Notes under the pieces: model-generated
What the model was told of the DNA's origin: nothing
Databases searched by the model: none
Seen by the model: the letters and a program-made list of their open reading frames with translations, nothing else
Source: Circinella minor
Lineage: Eukaryota; Mucoromycota; Mucoromycetes; Mucorales; Lichtheimiaceae
Assembly: GCA_016758965.1 (NCBI GenBank)
Contig: JAEPRB010000236.1
Span: forward strand, 1 to 61,672
DNA length: 61,672 bases
Direction of reading: 5' to 3'
Shown: positions 34,557 through 48,200 of the stretch, one piece after another
Numbering within the stretch: position 1 is the stretch's first letter
Layout: every line of letters starts with the position of its first letter
Position numbers and translations under genes: made by a program

Positions 34557-37500
34557 AACTTTATAATCATAATTATATTATTTCAATTTTTTTTTTTTTG
34601 CAACTGTCTCGCATGAAAAAGAAAAATAAACAATCGTTTGTATAAAACAACAATGATATATATATATATATATATTTGGAATAATTTGGATTACGACATA
34701 ATAGAAGGAAAGGAAAGAGTAAGATAGATAATATATCAAATTCCTTCTTAGGAGAAACTATAATTGGGACTAATTGGAGTATCTTTGAAAAAAAAAAAGA
34801 AGTAAAAGAAAAAAGGAGGGAAAGAAATTTGATCTATGAGATTTTTTTTTGGGAATAATAGTGAAAGGCAAGAGGAAAATAATATTTACATTTGTTTACG
34901 ATCCAATCAACTGTCATTACATTAATAAGGAAAAGTGACGTATCCTAAAATATGAATGATATTTAAACTATGAAATAAACAATTTATTACTGGTACAACC
35001 TTCAAAATGAATGTTTTATTACCATATCTAATATCTTAAGTTTTTGATCGACAATCTGTTTTTTTTTTTTACTAATATATATCACGTTGTTTAAAAATTT
35101 GCTCATTTAAATTATTCTATTAAACTGGTATTACCCGGTGTTCAGTACTTCCAAAGACACGTTGTAACTTTACATGTTTCTCTTTCCTATTATGAATAAT
35201 ATCAATCATTTTTTTATTATATGATAAAGTAGATTAAATCAACATATATAAAAACAAGTTATTATAAATAGTATATTGGAAAACTTGTTTACTCTATTCA
35301 GAAACAATATATATATATATATAAATTATAATTTATTTAGTTTAATGAATTACTATGAATGATATTGTTACAATTATAATTATCTTGTGAATAACCCCAT
35401 CTTTCGTAAAATACCTAGTATCATGATGATTAGAAATGTCAAATGGTTTTTATTGTTACGTATGTTCAAGAAATAAGCCATATCATAATAAATCTTTTGA
35501 CTCGCACTACTGTATATGATACTTATTGTTGTAAATCATGTTTTTATGTACGAAACAATATCACTAATATTTTACTTGTAAATCTTTTTAGTCGATAACA
35601 TTTTTTTTTGTTATCTTCAAATTATGGAAAGTGGTTTCAAATGATAATTTCCATACATACACATGGATTTTTATATACCAACTCATCTTAGTGCATTTTT
35701 TTTTCATGCAATAGAAAAAAAACTCAGAAGTTTAATTCTATACATTTTTTTTTGAGTCCTTCTATACAGTCAATATATATATATATATATTTTGTATCAA
35801 AATGACTAAAGAGTCACGAACAATTGCAGCAGTAGAACACCATTGGCGATGATGTATAAAACAACCACAGTGGTTAGAAAATAAATATTATATTTCAAAG
35901 TGCCGATACATTTTTACCAATCGACTATAATCATAATAATACTTACTAAACTTTTAATGACAAAATGATACAATAAAATATAATAAAATTACAGTCTACT
36001 GTCAACGTTGAACGGAACAAACCATGCAATAATATATTGGGCTCAGTAGAATAATGCATTATGAATGAATATACATATTAAATTAATTCGTTTTGATACA
36101 CTAAATTAAATACAGAATGAGAGAGCTGTTAAAGACATTGCGATATAAAATTTAAAAGTTTCATAAAAAAAACAAAAACAAAAATAATAATAGAGCATTA
36201 TAAGATATTACTGACTAAAATTAATTGTACGCAAAGTAGATCCTTTTTTTTTTGAGAAATATGCAATTGAACGAGAAGTATTCCATATAAGCCAAGTCAT
36301 TTCATAAAAAAAAAAAAAAAGAGCTAGACCATTATGGTTCATTATATAATAATAATAATAAAAACATAGTAATAATGAACTCATTAAATGATAAATATGT
36401 AAAACCATTTTGTATGACATTGATAAAACCTTATTGTTCAAAAAAAAAACTAGATCTACCTTTTTTTTTTTTTTATCATGCTAGTTTTATATTTTATGCT
36501 AGTTTTATATCTTGTTGATCAAGTGTAAGAGTACTAGAATGTACAAGATAGCCAGTAAAAAAAAAAAAATTATTCAGATACATGAAAAAAGAATGATCTC
36601 GACCATTTAAACAATAATGAGTTCTCTTATCATGAGTTTTCTTATACACAAACCTATAAAAACTAATATGCAACCTAATAGCTCATCAGAAAATATGAGC
36701 TAAAACGTACTAAAGATACCATTTATTCAATAAAAAAAAAATAATGAGACCAGGAAAAAAGAAAAACAAGTCAAATAGTAAAATTAAACATTTTGCTTTC
36801 TTTTTTGTTATCGCTTCGTCTGGGTCCCGGATAAAAGTAAAGAGAAAAAAATACACTAAAACGAAATAATGAGATAATTTACAAATATGGTGTATAAAAA
36901 TATTAAAGCTACTCAGTTTAGTCGATCATATTTTTTGTTTTGTTTTGTTTTTCGAGAACCCAATTATACAAATAAAAAAGTTATATATATATATATATAT
37001 ACATGAATGTGTAATTAACTTTATTTCATATCATGATCGTCAATATCACACTTTTACTTATGGGTGAATTTTATAGTAGATGACAACATCAGCAAACAAT
37101 AACTTGTGCTTTTTTTTTTTAGTGTCCCTGGTATAATCCACGAGGGATGATTATATAAAATAAATTTTAGTGTAATTCAAACGGCTGAGTTTAACTGATC
37201 ATGTATAAAGTGAAAAGGATGAAATATTTTCCCGACAGTTTTACAATAATATATTAAAATGAGGAAATGAGGTCCAATATCTCGTTATTAATGGGGTTAA
37301 TGAGATCTTCATTCAGGGAGGCGGGGGGGGGGAATAATCTGTCTGTTTTGTTTGTTTATATCTAGGGTGAATTACTGTCATCATTTATCGTTATTAGCAA
37401 TCATATAAACAGAAAAAAATAATCTTTTGGTCCCAACAATTTTTCTTTTATTTTCCATGACGATCGAATCGATTGGCTGGGATCTTTTTAAAAAAAGAGA

Positions 37501-38267
37501 TCGTTCTTTTTCTTTTTTTTTTTTTTTTTTTGTTTGTGGAGCGGCAATCTCACTCCGTTCCAGAGAGAAGATTCCGATAATAACGCTTATCGTTAAATCG
37601 AGGGGTGGGGGGTGGGGGACTTTTTTCTACAGAAAAAAAAAAAAAAACGATAGAAAAATCTTGTTCCTTAATAGAAAAAGGGTTCTTTATTATCATTTTA
37701 TAAAAAGTTATATTGCATCATTTAAATATGTCACAAATGGATTAGAAGCAAAAAAAAATTAATATTTTTTTTTTCTTTTGCATTTTTACTGTACCACTAT
37801 GCGAGTATAAAATGGGGACCTGTTGTTTATATTTTATCTGCTTGGATTACTTGCGTAGAAAAAAAAAGTAACTTAATGGATATGGGGGAGTGTTCGATAT
37901 CCAAATCAAGTAAGCATGGACTCCGTCTGGATTATGATTGGGTGACACAATTTATAAAGCTTTTTGTATACCCGGCTTTCCAGTACAATTATATTACTAC
38001 TTGGATTTGAAGAGTAGAAGTAAGGTTACTTTTTTTTTTTTTTCTTTTTTTATATTAAGAAACTTAGCCTTTTTTTTTTTCTTCTTTTCTTTCCCTTTCC
38101 TTTCTTACTTTCCTTGCCCCTTTTTCTTCTCTTTATATTTCTTCTTCTTCCTTTTCAGTCCGCATATATTTTATACATTCCTTGCAATCTTTATATACTT
38201 TTTTTTTCTTCTTTTATTTGGACTAAAAAAAATAATAATAATCAAAAAAGCAGATATACCTATTATA
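34557..38267. other. 3.7-kb gene-free region
   Basis: AT-rich with long A/T runs and TA arrays. A short direct repeat (ATGCTAGTTTTATAT twice) lies near 36478-36512. The segment 37420-38267 is the upstream region of the transporter gene and is rich in pyrimidine runs (38030-38230), typical of fungal leaders. No gene found. Confidence 0.45.
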
Positions 38268-38604
38268 ATGTCAGCAACAAACGGTTCTATTGATAATCGA
38301 TATCTTTGGCTTGGCCTTTACTTTTTATTTAATTTGGGTTTAACACTTTATAACAAGGCGATATTACTCGACTTTCGTTACCCATGGAGTTTGACGGCAA
38401 TTCATACCTTATGTGGCTCCATTGGTTGCTACATCTTGTACGCTCTCGGTTATTTTACTCCAATTAAACTAGGTGAACACGAAAATATGGTCATGCTCAT
38501 GTTTTCGGTTCTTTATACCATTAATATCGCCATTAGCAACGTTTCTTTGTAAGTCATTATATTGTTTACTTAGCAACGAATATTTGTTGCGTTGCTATAT
38601 GCTT

Positions 38605-38644
<40 letters not shown>

Positions 38645-40018
38645 TCTGGGCTTAGCTCCTCCCCCTTTTTTCCTTTTCTCTGCTGGGTTAATTGGACTGA
38701 ACAGAGTTAAAAGGCGCAAAGAAATAAAAGGGTTATTCCTTATGCGGGGAAAGGGGAGGGGGGGAACGAAAGAAGGGAGGAGTGACCTGCACGGATTTTT
38801 TGTATAGCATTACGGACAAAAAAAAAAGGGGGGGGGGTTATTTTGAAATGATAACTAATTCATATATTTTATTTGTTACTATATAACTTTTTTTTTTTTA
38901 ATTAACCAGAAATTTGGTATCTGTTGCTGTATGTATTTGAAACAATAGGAAAAAAAAATTATATTATAATCATTATTTACTTTATGCATGGAAAAAAAAA
39001 AAAGCTAATTCGACACATATATACTCTAGTTTCATCAAGTTGTTCGTGCAATGACTCCTGTGTTTGCTGTTTTAATTTCGATCGTATTCTTGCAAAAGTC
39101 TTATTCCCGTATGACATATTGGTCATTACTTCCTGTTGTTGTCGGTGTTGGATTTGCAACATTTGGTGAATATGGATATACTGCAGTCGGTTTCCTTTTA
39201 ACTGTTCTTGGTACTGTTCTTGCAGCTGTTAAGACTGTTGTTACCAACCGTATTCTTGTCGGTCGTCTCAAGCTTGATCCATTGGACTTGTTATTGAGAA
39301 TGTCACCACTTGCTTTTGTTCAATGTGTTTTTTATGCTTATGTTACTGGTGAACTTGGTCGTGTTCAAGAATTTTCTGCTTCAAATATGACGGTTGGACT
39401 TGCTTCTGGTCTCATTGTCAATGGTATTATGGCATTTGGATTAAATATTGTAAGTTTCACCGCTAATAAAAAGGCTGGTGCTCTTACAATGACAGTTGCA
39501 GGTTCGTTTCTTTTTTTTTTTTTTTTTTATTTGATTTGGATTGTATATGTTATCACACAAAGAGGGCATGAAAAGAAAAAGGACAGAAACAATTGACATC
39601 ATTTGTGTTTGATTTGGATTACTATTATTAGGCAATGTCAAGCAGGTTCTTTCGATTATTCTTGCAGTTATCATTTTTAAATTAGACATCAACATTACAA
39701 ACGCTTTTGGTATTATTCTGACTTTGCTTGGTGGTGCATGGTATGGGTAAGTAATCTATCTAATAAATCAGTTTATATAAGAAGTCTAGCTTTTTTTTTT
39801 TTTTGATGTCATAACCATATTTCGGAATCGAATCATAAAAACAATACTAAACAAATTCCATCCCGTTTATCCATTTTTCTTAAAACAGTAAAGTAGAGAT
39901 GGCCGAACGAGCAAAACGTTCTGTACTTCCAACCGTATCAACATCTCCATCAAATGATCAACATACATTATTACAAGATGTATCTATTCATGAAAAGAAG
40001 AACGCTGAAAACAATTAA
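38268..40018 (+). CDS. nucleotide-sugar/triose-phosphate-type transporter (TPT/DMT family), 338 aa
   Basis: Exons 38268-38548, 38910-38928, 39030-39501, 39632-39746 and 39889-40018 total 1017 nt, all joints in frame. The second exon is only 19 nt. About ten hydrophobic helices are visible, starting LWLGLYFLFNLGLTLYNKAI. The family signature FHQVVRAMTPVFAV, where the exon 2/3 joint falls, and TANKKAGALTMTVAGNVKQ near the C-terminus place it in the TPT (PF03151) group of the drug/metabolite transporter superfamily. Members of the fungal branch act in Golgi or ER membranes. The substrate cannot be deduced. The tail is hydrophilic and ends KKNAENN. The ATG at 38268 follows a long pyrimidine tract; the same frame is open upstream but contains poly-Phe not typical of the family. 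Confidence 0.9.
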
Positions 40019-42768
40019 TTGAATGATTGTTTTCTTCCCCGTTTTTTTTTCTTTAAATAATAATTTTTTGTTCACCATTTTTTTTTTCTTAGAAAAAATA
40101 TATATATATCATCATTTTATCCTACTTAAAAAAAATTTCTTCTTCACGATTCCTCCCCCTTTTTTTTTTTCACTATATTATCGAAAAACAAAATAGTTTA
40201 AACCATTTTTCACATAACGCACAAAACAACATCTTTTTTTTTTTTTTTTTCACTCACCACGTCATATTGTTACCATTATCTTGTTGTACTTTTCTTTTGT
40301 ATAGCCCCTCCTCCCCCCCATACACATGATTCTTCCAACCCTCCCCCCAAACACCCCCAAAGCCAATTTGATATCTTTCTATTATATAAAAAAAAAAGGC
40401 AACTATTTTTTTTTTCACCAGATATTTTGCTTGGATCCGGAAACTAAAAACAAAAATTAGTTTCTATTTTTAGATTTTTTTTTTTTTTTTTGGTCGATCA
40501 TTTGGATAAACAAAATACCTTTTTTGGCTACTATGATTACTTCTTGTTACTATTTCCCATGCACTCGAATCTTTATTGTTCTTTTTTTTTTTTTTTATTA
40601 TGGTTGTGAAGGATTATAACATCATCTTTTTTTTTTTTTTTTTTTAGATGATAATTGATCAAATGATCATATACATTTTAAAAATATTTTTAGATAATCA
40701 TAAAAGGTCATATGGACGAAAATAAAATAAAGAGACTTGTTTGTGTATGTGAAGTGTGGCTCTCTATATTTATAGTAATATATATATAAACAGTTACTTT
40801 TTCTTTCATAAACAAAAAAAGTGCCGTTATGTAATATAGAAAACCCTTTTATGTTTTGTCTCAAATTTAGAAACAATCGCATCATTAAAATAAAAAAGAG
40901 ATAAACAAACTCGGGTTTCTTTTCGTTTTAATATTATGCATCATGCATGTAAAAAAAAAAAAAAAGTCTTCACGTGCAAAAATGATTAGTGTGATAATAC
41001 TTGCAAACTTCTATCAACATTATAGATCTGGTAACTTTTTTGATTTGCATATCAATAACAGCATTTCTGCACCGTACTGTACTATTTCTTTATTTATATA
41101 TTACAGTCTAATATACTAACCAAGACGTCTCCCACACTATTATTATAATTCATACATAATATGGTCATATGTAGAGAACAAAAAAAGTACTCATTCTTTC
41201 TAGTCTTTTAAATATATTGGTATTCATGTATATATAATAGCTCTATAGTTAATAGCTGTTAGAAGAGCAAAATGATATCTCTTACAAAAAAAAAAAAAAG
41301 AGAAAATAAAAAATCATTTTGTTATTTGGACAGCGTAAACAACATGGTCATTTTGAATTGTTTGTTTCATTTAACGTCTCCATTGAACACAGCGTCAGCT
41401 CTGAGATATTTGTTCAGTACAGGTTACTAAAAAGCATACATCTCCCATTTTTGGTGTGAAAATAAAGGGGGTATGAAATTTATTGGGACTAGATATAATT
41501 AATTACTTTTACGTAAGGGCTATTTATTTCTTTTATCAGGCTAAATAAAATAGTAAATATGTACATTAACTGTAAAATACATTTTTATGTCTTGGATAGA
41601 AGCATATAATAGATTTTTCATATAAACTATATGCTTAATATTACACCGGAAAACTTATACGTTAATAATTAATACGTAAGCTTCTTTTGTATTCTATATT
41701 CAACTTCTTATGCTTTTATCATTTTGTAACTTGGCCAGATTTGTCAATGTGGTTTTTTATAATCTCACAAAAGTCAAACATTATTCAGGGAAAGTATTAA
41801 ATACACACTTTTATCCCATCTTTTCTTCACCAATGTGATTTCACTTTTTATCTTCTTTTTCTACTACATACGTACTATTCAATAAAACACTGAGTAACAA
41901 AATTAAAATATCGAAAGTCAATTCAGAAAACATATACAAATCAAGAAGTATTGGCTCCATTAAACATAAAGATCTTCAAGAACTAACTCGAATTGCTGAA
42001 ATCTGCCTAAGCTGAGTATGCGCTTGACTTCAAAATACAAGTTGTTTGACCGACATATATTTCTTAGACTAGAAAATTCTTATCTATATACAATTATCTT
42101 TTAGGATTACTAAAACAATAAAATCAATGTTTAATATAATTTCATAAGTGCCTATATATTTATACTCCCGTTAAGGTTTCAACCCCCTCTACTTACATTG
42201 AAAGTGAAATAAATGAGAATGTGAAAGTTAACGGATATGAAATTAACGGGGGTTCTCTCTGTAGAAGGAAAAAGACCCTGTTGTTGGCATAAGGAAATTG
42301 GTAGAAGGAAAAGGAAACGGTACGTACAAAAAGAAAAGGGTCACGTGTACTTGAATATTTTATGCTTAGGGTGATGTTAGTAAAGAGGAAGAGGGGTGTG
42401 GGGCTGATCTTTTATATAAAATTATATTTATGCGCTAGATAGTTATAGCATGAAGAAAGAAAGAAAAAAGTAACGTGTTTCAATGAACAATCGAAGAAAA
42501 AAATACAATGTAATTTATATTATAAATATAAAAATATAAAATTACATTTTGCGTAAAGTACGTATGGATTATTATTAAGTAAATGAGAGATAAAAATATA
42601 TAAAATGGAAAGAAGTATGTAGATGGCTCAGAATAATTATTCACACTAAAAGCATGCAGACCCAAACGCGGCACTGACCACTATTGTGGTTTTCAATGAC
42701 GTAGTCGATGTATAAGATGGCGAATAGGATGGTTACCAGAAAATATGTTCAAATTGTAAAATAACAAC
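40019..42768. other. 2.75-kb gene-free region
   Basis: It starts with the transporter's T-rich 3' region (40020-40650) and continues as AT-rich DNA with TACGTA motifs. No coding frame, RNA gene or terminal repeat was found. Confidence 0.45.
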
Positions 42769-43065
42769 CCTCACCAAAACGCATTTCCATTACATGTTTA
42801 CGCATGCCAATCCCACGACATAAAGCCAAAGATCCAATATCATACTTTCTCAACAATTTATCAAGTTCAAAACTAAATCCAGTTTCTAAAATCCAACAGC
42901 TTCAAAATAAATGACCAAAAATATATCATCTTTTGGCAAAACTAGATTACCATCAACACGCAGTACCAAATTACCAACAATACATGGATCTGGAAACCCG
43001 GTCAAACTTTATTAAACTGGACCGAACCTCGTCCTCCTTCTCCTGAACCAGGCTAGGTACGCCAC
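42769..43065 (-). pseudogene. gene remnant of unknown family
   Basis: On the minus strand one frame reads PDPCIVGNLVLRVDGNLVLP then KDDIFLVIYFEAVGF and stops. A second frame overlapping its end then reads ILETGFSFELDKLLRKYDIG followed by SLALCRGIGMRKHVMEMRFG. Both have ordinary protein composition and are contiguous apart from a frame change. This suggests a decayed exon rather than chance. I do not recognise the family. Confidence 0.45.
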
Positions 43066-43320
43066 ACCATTTAAGTATAATATTTATTCTGAATGTATCT
43101 CTATATTATCCTTATATACAAAAAGGTAAATCAACTACTATGTCAATTTTTTCATTATAAAAATATCTTTTTTTTTTTTTTTTTTTTTTACTTTTTATAA
43201 CTAAAAATCATTATCTATTGCTTTTTCTATTTGCTTGATTCATTAAATTGCAACAATTCTTTCGCCTTCATTTATACTTCTACCAAAAAAAAAAAAAAAA
43301 AAAAGCACACATATATATAT

Positions 43321-44213
43321 ACACTTTATCTACCCAGCTTATCAGTATCCGAAAAAGCGCTTGCGGATGCGGATGGCCCCCCCCATATCCAATTCGATCT
43401 AGTCCGTGAAAAACTCTATTACACGAGAGTGGCATGAAGGTACCCAAGATGCTAAAAGAATTTTTGTGTCTATCATATATGATCGACCTTCCATTATCCA
43501 TTCTATCAAAACAGGAGCTTTCATCATTTCTGGTACGTACGTGTTATACACCAAACGTGGAATACTGGATTTACGTTTCAATTATCAGCTAAAAACAATA
43601 ATTGATTTTAGGTTTACATTCGCTTGACCGAATGAGCCACTTCGCTTCGCTTCGTGTCATTCAACGGGTCCACGTCGCAACTGGGGTTCCCCCTTGACCC
43701 CCCCATTGGGGGCAAGCCCCCAAACCCCCGGTTGACTATGGATTCAAAGCTGAATTTGAGTGTACGATACAAAAGTGCCTTATGAATGAGACTTACGGGT
43801 CTGTGTTGTAATGTTGGAATTTCCTTTTTTAGGTGTTATAAAAAGTGGATTGTCCTCCTGGCTCCGTTTGGCGTATCACTCAATCCGAACGAGCATTATT
43901 CCTCCTTGCTCCAGAAGTTTGCTCCGCCCAACTAATTCCAATAATTGAACTTGTGTATTGTACACATCTTTATTTGATGAAGACTGTGGAAGCTATTAGT
44001 GGATGTAATCAAGTGGTGTCACTAGGAAAAAAGTGCAAAAAGCGAGTTTTAGTTCCACCATGTATTACAAGCCCTAGAAGCTCATCATCATCATCATCCA
44101 CCACACTGACTACAACAACAACAACAACCGAAATTGAAGATGAAAATCAATGCGAAAATGGCTACAGTTCATCTGCCTCTAGCCAGCCCTCAACAAAAAT
44201 ACAAAGGCTATAA
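43321..44213 (+). pseudogene. degenerate coding segments of unknown family
   Basis: Three consecutive protein-like stretches occur in different frames: LSVSEKALADADGPPHIQFD (43345 onwards), HEGTQDAKRIFVSIIYDRPS continuing to a GTACGT donor-like site (43430-43535), and VWRITQSERALFLLAPEVCS running to a Ser/Thr-rich tail (43845-44213). A GC-rich inverted repeat is inserted between the second and third. No intron set I could find joins them into one frame. Family unknown; a live gene with unusual splicing is not excluded. Confidence 0.35.
43679..43734. repeat. GC-rich inverted repeat / hairpin
   Basis: A 56-bp island of C- and G-runs in a roughly 70% AT region. Its core TTGGGGGCAAGCCCCCAA (43706-43723) is a perfect 18-bp palindrome. 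The outer arms (AACTGGGGTT and AACCCCCGGTT) also pair approximately. Just upstream is CGCTTCGCTTCG. It may be part of a short interspersed element or a transposon end. Confidence 0.7.
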
Positions 44214-45243
44214 GGATCTGATAACGGCAGCTCGATCCATTATCAATGCAACCATTGAATACCAAGGTCTCGAACCTTTTAATTCTGTATATATATCAAA
44301 AAACAGCATGTGTACGTATCAATTTGTTTTACCTTTTTATCCTGCAACCATCCAAAAAAAAAAAAAAAAAAAAATTAACACAGAACACAATCACGATTTT
44401 TCACATTTAATATTTCTATCACCCTTTTTTTTTTTTTTTTTTTTACTCAATATGCATTGTCAAATGGGGTTACAGTTTTGCTCTCTCTTCTCTCTATTTA
44501 GACACATCAACTCCCTTAATCACATACCCGAAGAATCAATATTCCTTTGCTTATGTAACTAGTTCTTTCCCTGTTGGGTTTTTTATTTTCAATTTCAAAA
44601 ATCATGAACTGTTCCAAACAAGTATGTCCAACCCGACGATGTGTTTAATGGAGACGTTAAATAAAACAAATCAATTTATCGGAATAGCCAATTTTATTCA
44701 TCTCAAAAAAAAAAAAAAAAAATTACACACAAGTAATATTTTTGTATATACACAATCTTTGTGCCTACCAACATTTATTAGTAGTAATCCTATTACTCTT
44801 CGACTTTCTTCTTCGTTTTGACTACGTAATGGTATCACTAGTAGCTACAAAATTATAATTTCAAAATATCTACGTACACATAATTTTATTAAGATACGTA
44901 ATAGATGTTATATAAATCTCAATTCATTAAACATCAACTGAGCTTCGTTAGTAACGCTTGATTAATATAACAACTAACTATAATTACTTCTTATGTCAAG
45001 TAGTTTCAGTGAGTTAGTTGATTGATTAATATGAAAATTTGGAGCAATAACAACAAAATGGAGTTTGCATAATTTATCTTGCCAGTTTCAGCATACAAAT
45101 TTCCACATAAAGCTTATTACTGATAAGCCACTTAAATCATGCGTGGTGATAAGATTACAAGTGATGCTACTATTACTACTATAGTACTTTTTTTTTTCTT
45201 TTGTTTTAACACACAAAAAAAAAAAAAAAAACCAACCTTAGCC
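44214..45243. other. upstream region of the TRM732 gene
   Basis: Contains AT-rich DNA with A/T runs. One short protein-like frame (LASPQQKYKGYKDLITAARS, 44180-44290) may belong to the preceding remnant. The promoter of the following gene should lie in the last few hundred bases. Confidence 0.4.
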
Positions 45244-48200
45244 ATGTCAAGATCTGAAAAGAGTAAGGCAGGTGGCAAACCTATCAAGCTACCTCCTTCT
45301 ATATTTTCAGATTGGAAAACTATTATTAATAACTATACCGAGTCGAACCCAAAAGTAGAGTTGACACCCGTAACAAAAGAAGTAGCGCGACTTATTGATT
45401 ATGTTGATGATTCCTGGGAGCAACAAGCAGCCTGTTTAAAAAAAGCCAGTGAGTTTTTTTTTTTTTTTAATTTTTTTTATTCACAATGCTTGAGAAAAAA
45501 AAAAAAAAGAGGCAAAGCTTTGACCATTAGGAGAAGAAGTAGAAGAAAGAAGTGCAGTTAATTGAACTATTTATTATACATGTCATACATATTATATAAA
45601 TGCATATAGCTCAAGCATTACATGACAAGAAGAAAGTTAATAATAAAGACCAGATCATGCAAGTTGTCGAACCGATCGTTTCTAGTGGATATTTTGCAGC
45701 AACTGAAAATTTGTCACGTCGTCATTTTATTCCACTTGTCGAAGCAACGTCGCAAGAGATAACTTCGGACAATACCAGTTTTGCGCGCCTTTATAAAGAT
45801 TATATTTCACTCGATACTATTCAACAGGAGCAACAGGAGATGACTATTGCACAACGTGCATTGACCATTTCAGCAACACTCGAATTTGGATATGGCAAAC
45901 GAGTTGTTCTTGACGCGTTTCGTGATACACTTGTTTATATTATTACTGCATTGGATTATTCAGTTCAACAAGTAGAAAATTATAACATTAACAACAAAAC
46001 ATCATTAGCAGATCGAATGAATGATATTTTATACCTTATAAAAACATTACATGCTTTATTGTCTCGCCATATGACACACGCACAACCCATCTTCGCAAAG
46101 ATACAAAATGCTCAGGAAAATGATCCAGATGCTCAACTTGTTGCAAAGTTATTAGGTGTATTATTTACCATATGTACTGATACGGATGTTTATGCTCGAG
46201 ATTGTAGTCTCGTGGCGGGTATGACCATTGCTACTATTATTAACATGGCACCTGATGTAGTATTTGCCCGCGATTTGATTCTTGAATGGTTTTTTATTAC
46301 GACAACAAAGGAAAAGAAATCAATTTTGGGTGTGGCGCCTACATCTGTATTAACGGGAGAATCTAGATGGAGTGAACGAGATGTACCAATGTTATCCATT
46401 GTTAAGGGATTGGTATCTAGTATTCGAAGTGATGTTTTATTATCAAAATTCTCTAATGATTTAGAATTTATTCCTACGTTAAAAGAGTAAGCTATTTTAC
46501 GACAACGATTTTGTATTTTATCGGTTGTCATCGGATGGATTAAAGAAATTCAAAGATTTGACTAAATTAAACTATTTTTAGATTTCAACCATTAGAAAAT
46601 TTGCATGAAATTCTGTTTTTCAGCAACAATTACTTTTGTTCCAAAGCCGATTTACAATCACCTTCCAAGGTTGCTGCCTTTGAATCTATGGCAACATGGC
46701 TTACTGAATGTAAATCTATCATTCAATCTTCCATGAAAGATAATAACGAGGAAATGATGAAGGCTGTATCTGCTGTTTTTCAACCAAAAACAGTAGATAA
46801 ACTTGTTCATTACGTATGGAATCATTGGGATGATCCTGTGGATGTTATTCAACATAAGGTAAATAATAGCAAAAAAAAAAAAAAAATCCTATGATTAAGA
46901 AAAGAATCAACAATATTGATTAGAGTACCTCTTTTTTTTTTTTGTGTGCATGATAATAGGTCAAATCCATTTTTGAAGTTACTCTCGATGTTGTAGAAAT
47001 GAAAGCTACTTATTTTAAAGAAAATGAAGCATATCACGATTTCTTACAAAGACTATTGATGAATTTGATTGAAATGGACTGGCATCGTAAGGTCAGTGTG
47101 TAAAGCATTATATAAAATATAGAAGGGAAAAATGACAATGGGGAGATTCTGACGAGAGATGGAATTTTTTTTTTTTTTTTTTGGTTCTTCAGGTTAAATA
47201 TGCTTTATTGAATATTCTTGTACCTAAACTTGGTACGGATGTTTTCCTCAAGGCTGAACCAAATCTTATTTGGAAATGTTTACGTGCTATGGATAGTCTT
47301 ATTTTATCACCCCAAATCACAGCCATGTTAATGGCATTTTTACAACGAAGAATCATTGAAACGATCCCAGGACTTAAACCCATCAAAAATCAAAGTTTAA
47401 AACTCAACGAAAACGCGGAAACAAAGGTAATTGTGATTAAATCAGATAGTGAATACTACTTGGAAAAAATTGTTTTCTTGTAATCACTACATCTCTGTCT
47501 GTATCCGTAGATAACTCTTCAACTTATATCATTATATTATGTAGGCTCCAATTCAGCAGTGGGTTCATCTCTGGGCAGGACCTGTAATTCGTGCGTTAAC
47601 ATCATCTTCTGAACTTCTACGAAAAAATATTAGTAACTTTATTTTACCATCTTTGTTCAAAACATGCCCATCAGCATTCTGGACTTTAATGGAAAAATTG
47701 CAATCGGAAGATAATGGTTCTGGATTTGAAAAAGATTTACGTTTACATGCATTTATTACCGTATTGAAAGTGGGTAGAAGTCTTGATATTGTCGGAGCTG
47801 ATGCATATACACTTGGTAAGTAATTTATTTTTACCCATAAACTTGATATCAAAAAGGTGGAGGGCTAGTATCAGGGGGATAAATGATATATGTGTGTTTA
47901 CTTAAAAAAAATATTAATACTATAGAAAAATCATCTACCGATGCTCGAAAGATTCCAGTTGATACGCTTCGTATTGCTATTTATCACCATGATCCACAAG
48001 TCCGTTTAGATGTTCTTGGTCTTATGTGTGAATCTCGTAAAGCAATTACACCTATTTCCAAAATGGAAATGGATATTTTACGTGAATTTATTCCACTCAA
48101 TATGAATTGTACATCACCTGAATTTCGACAAACATTCTGTACTCATATTTCTCGACTTCTCTTCCGATTACGCGGTATTCTTTATGCAAAGTACCGATCC

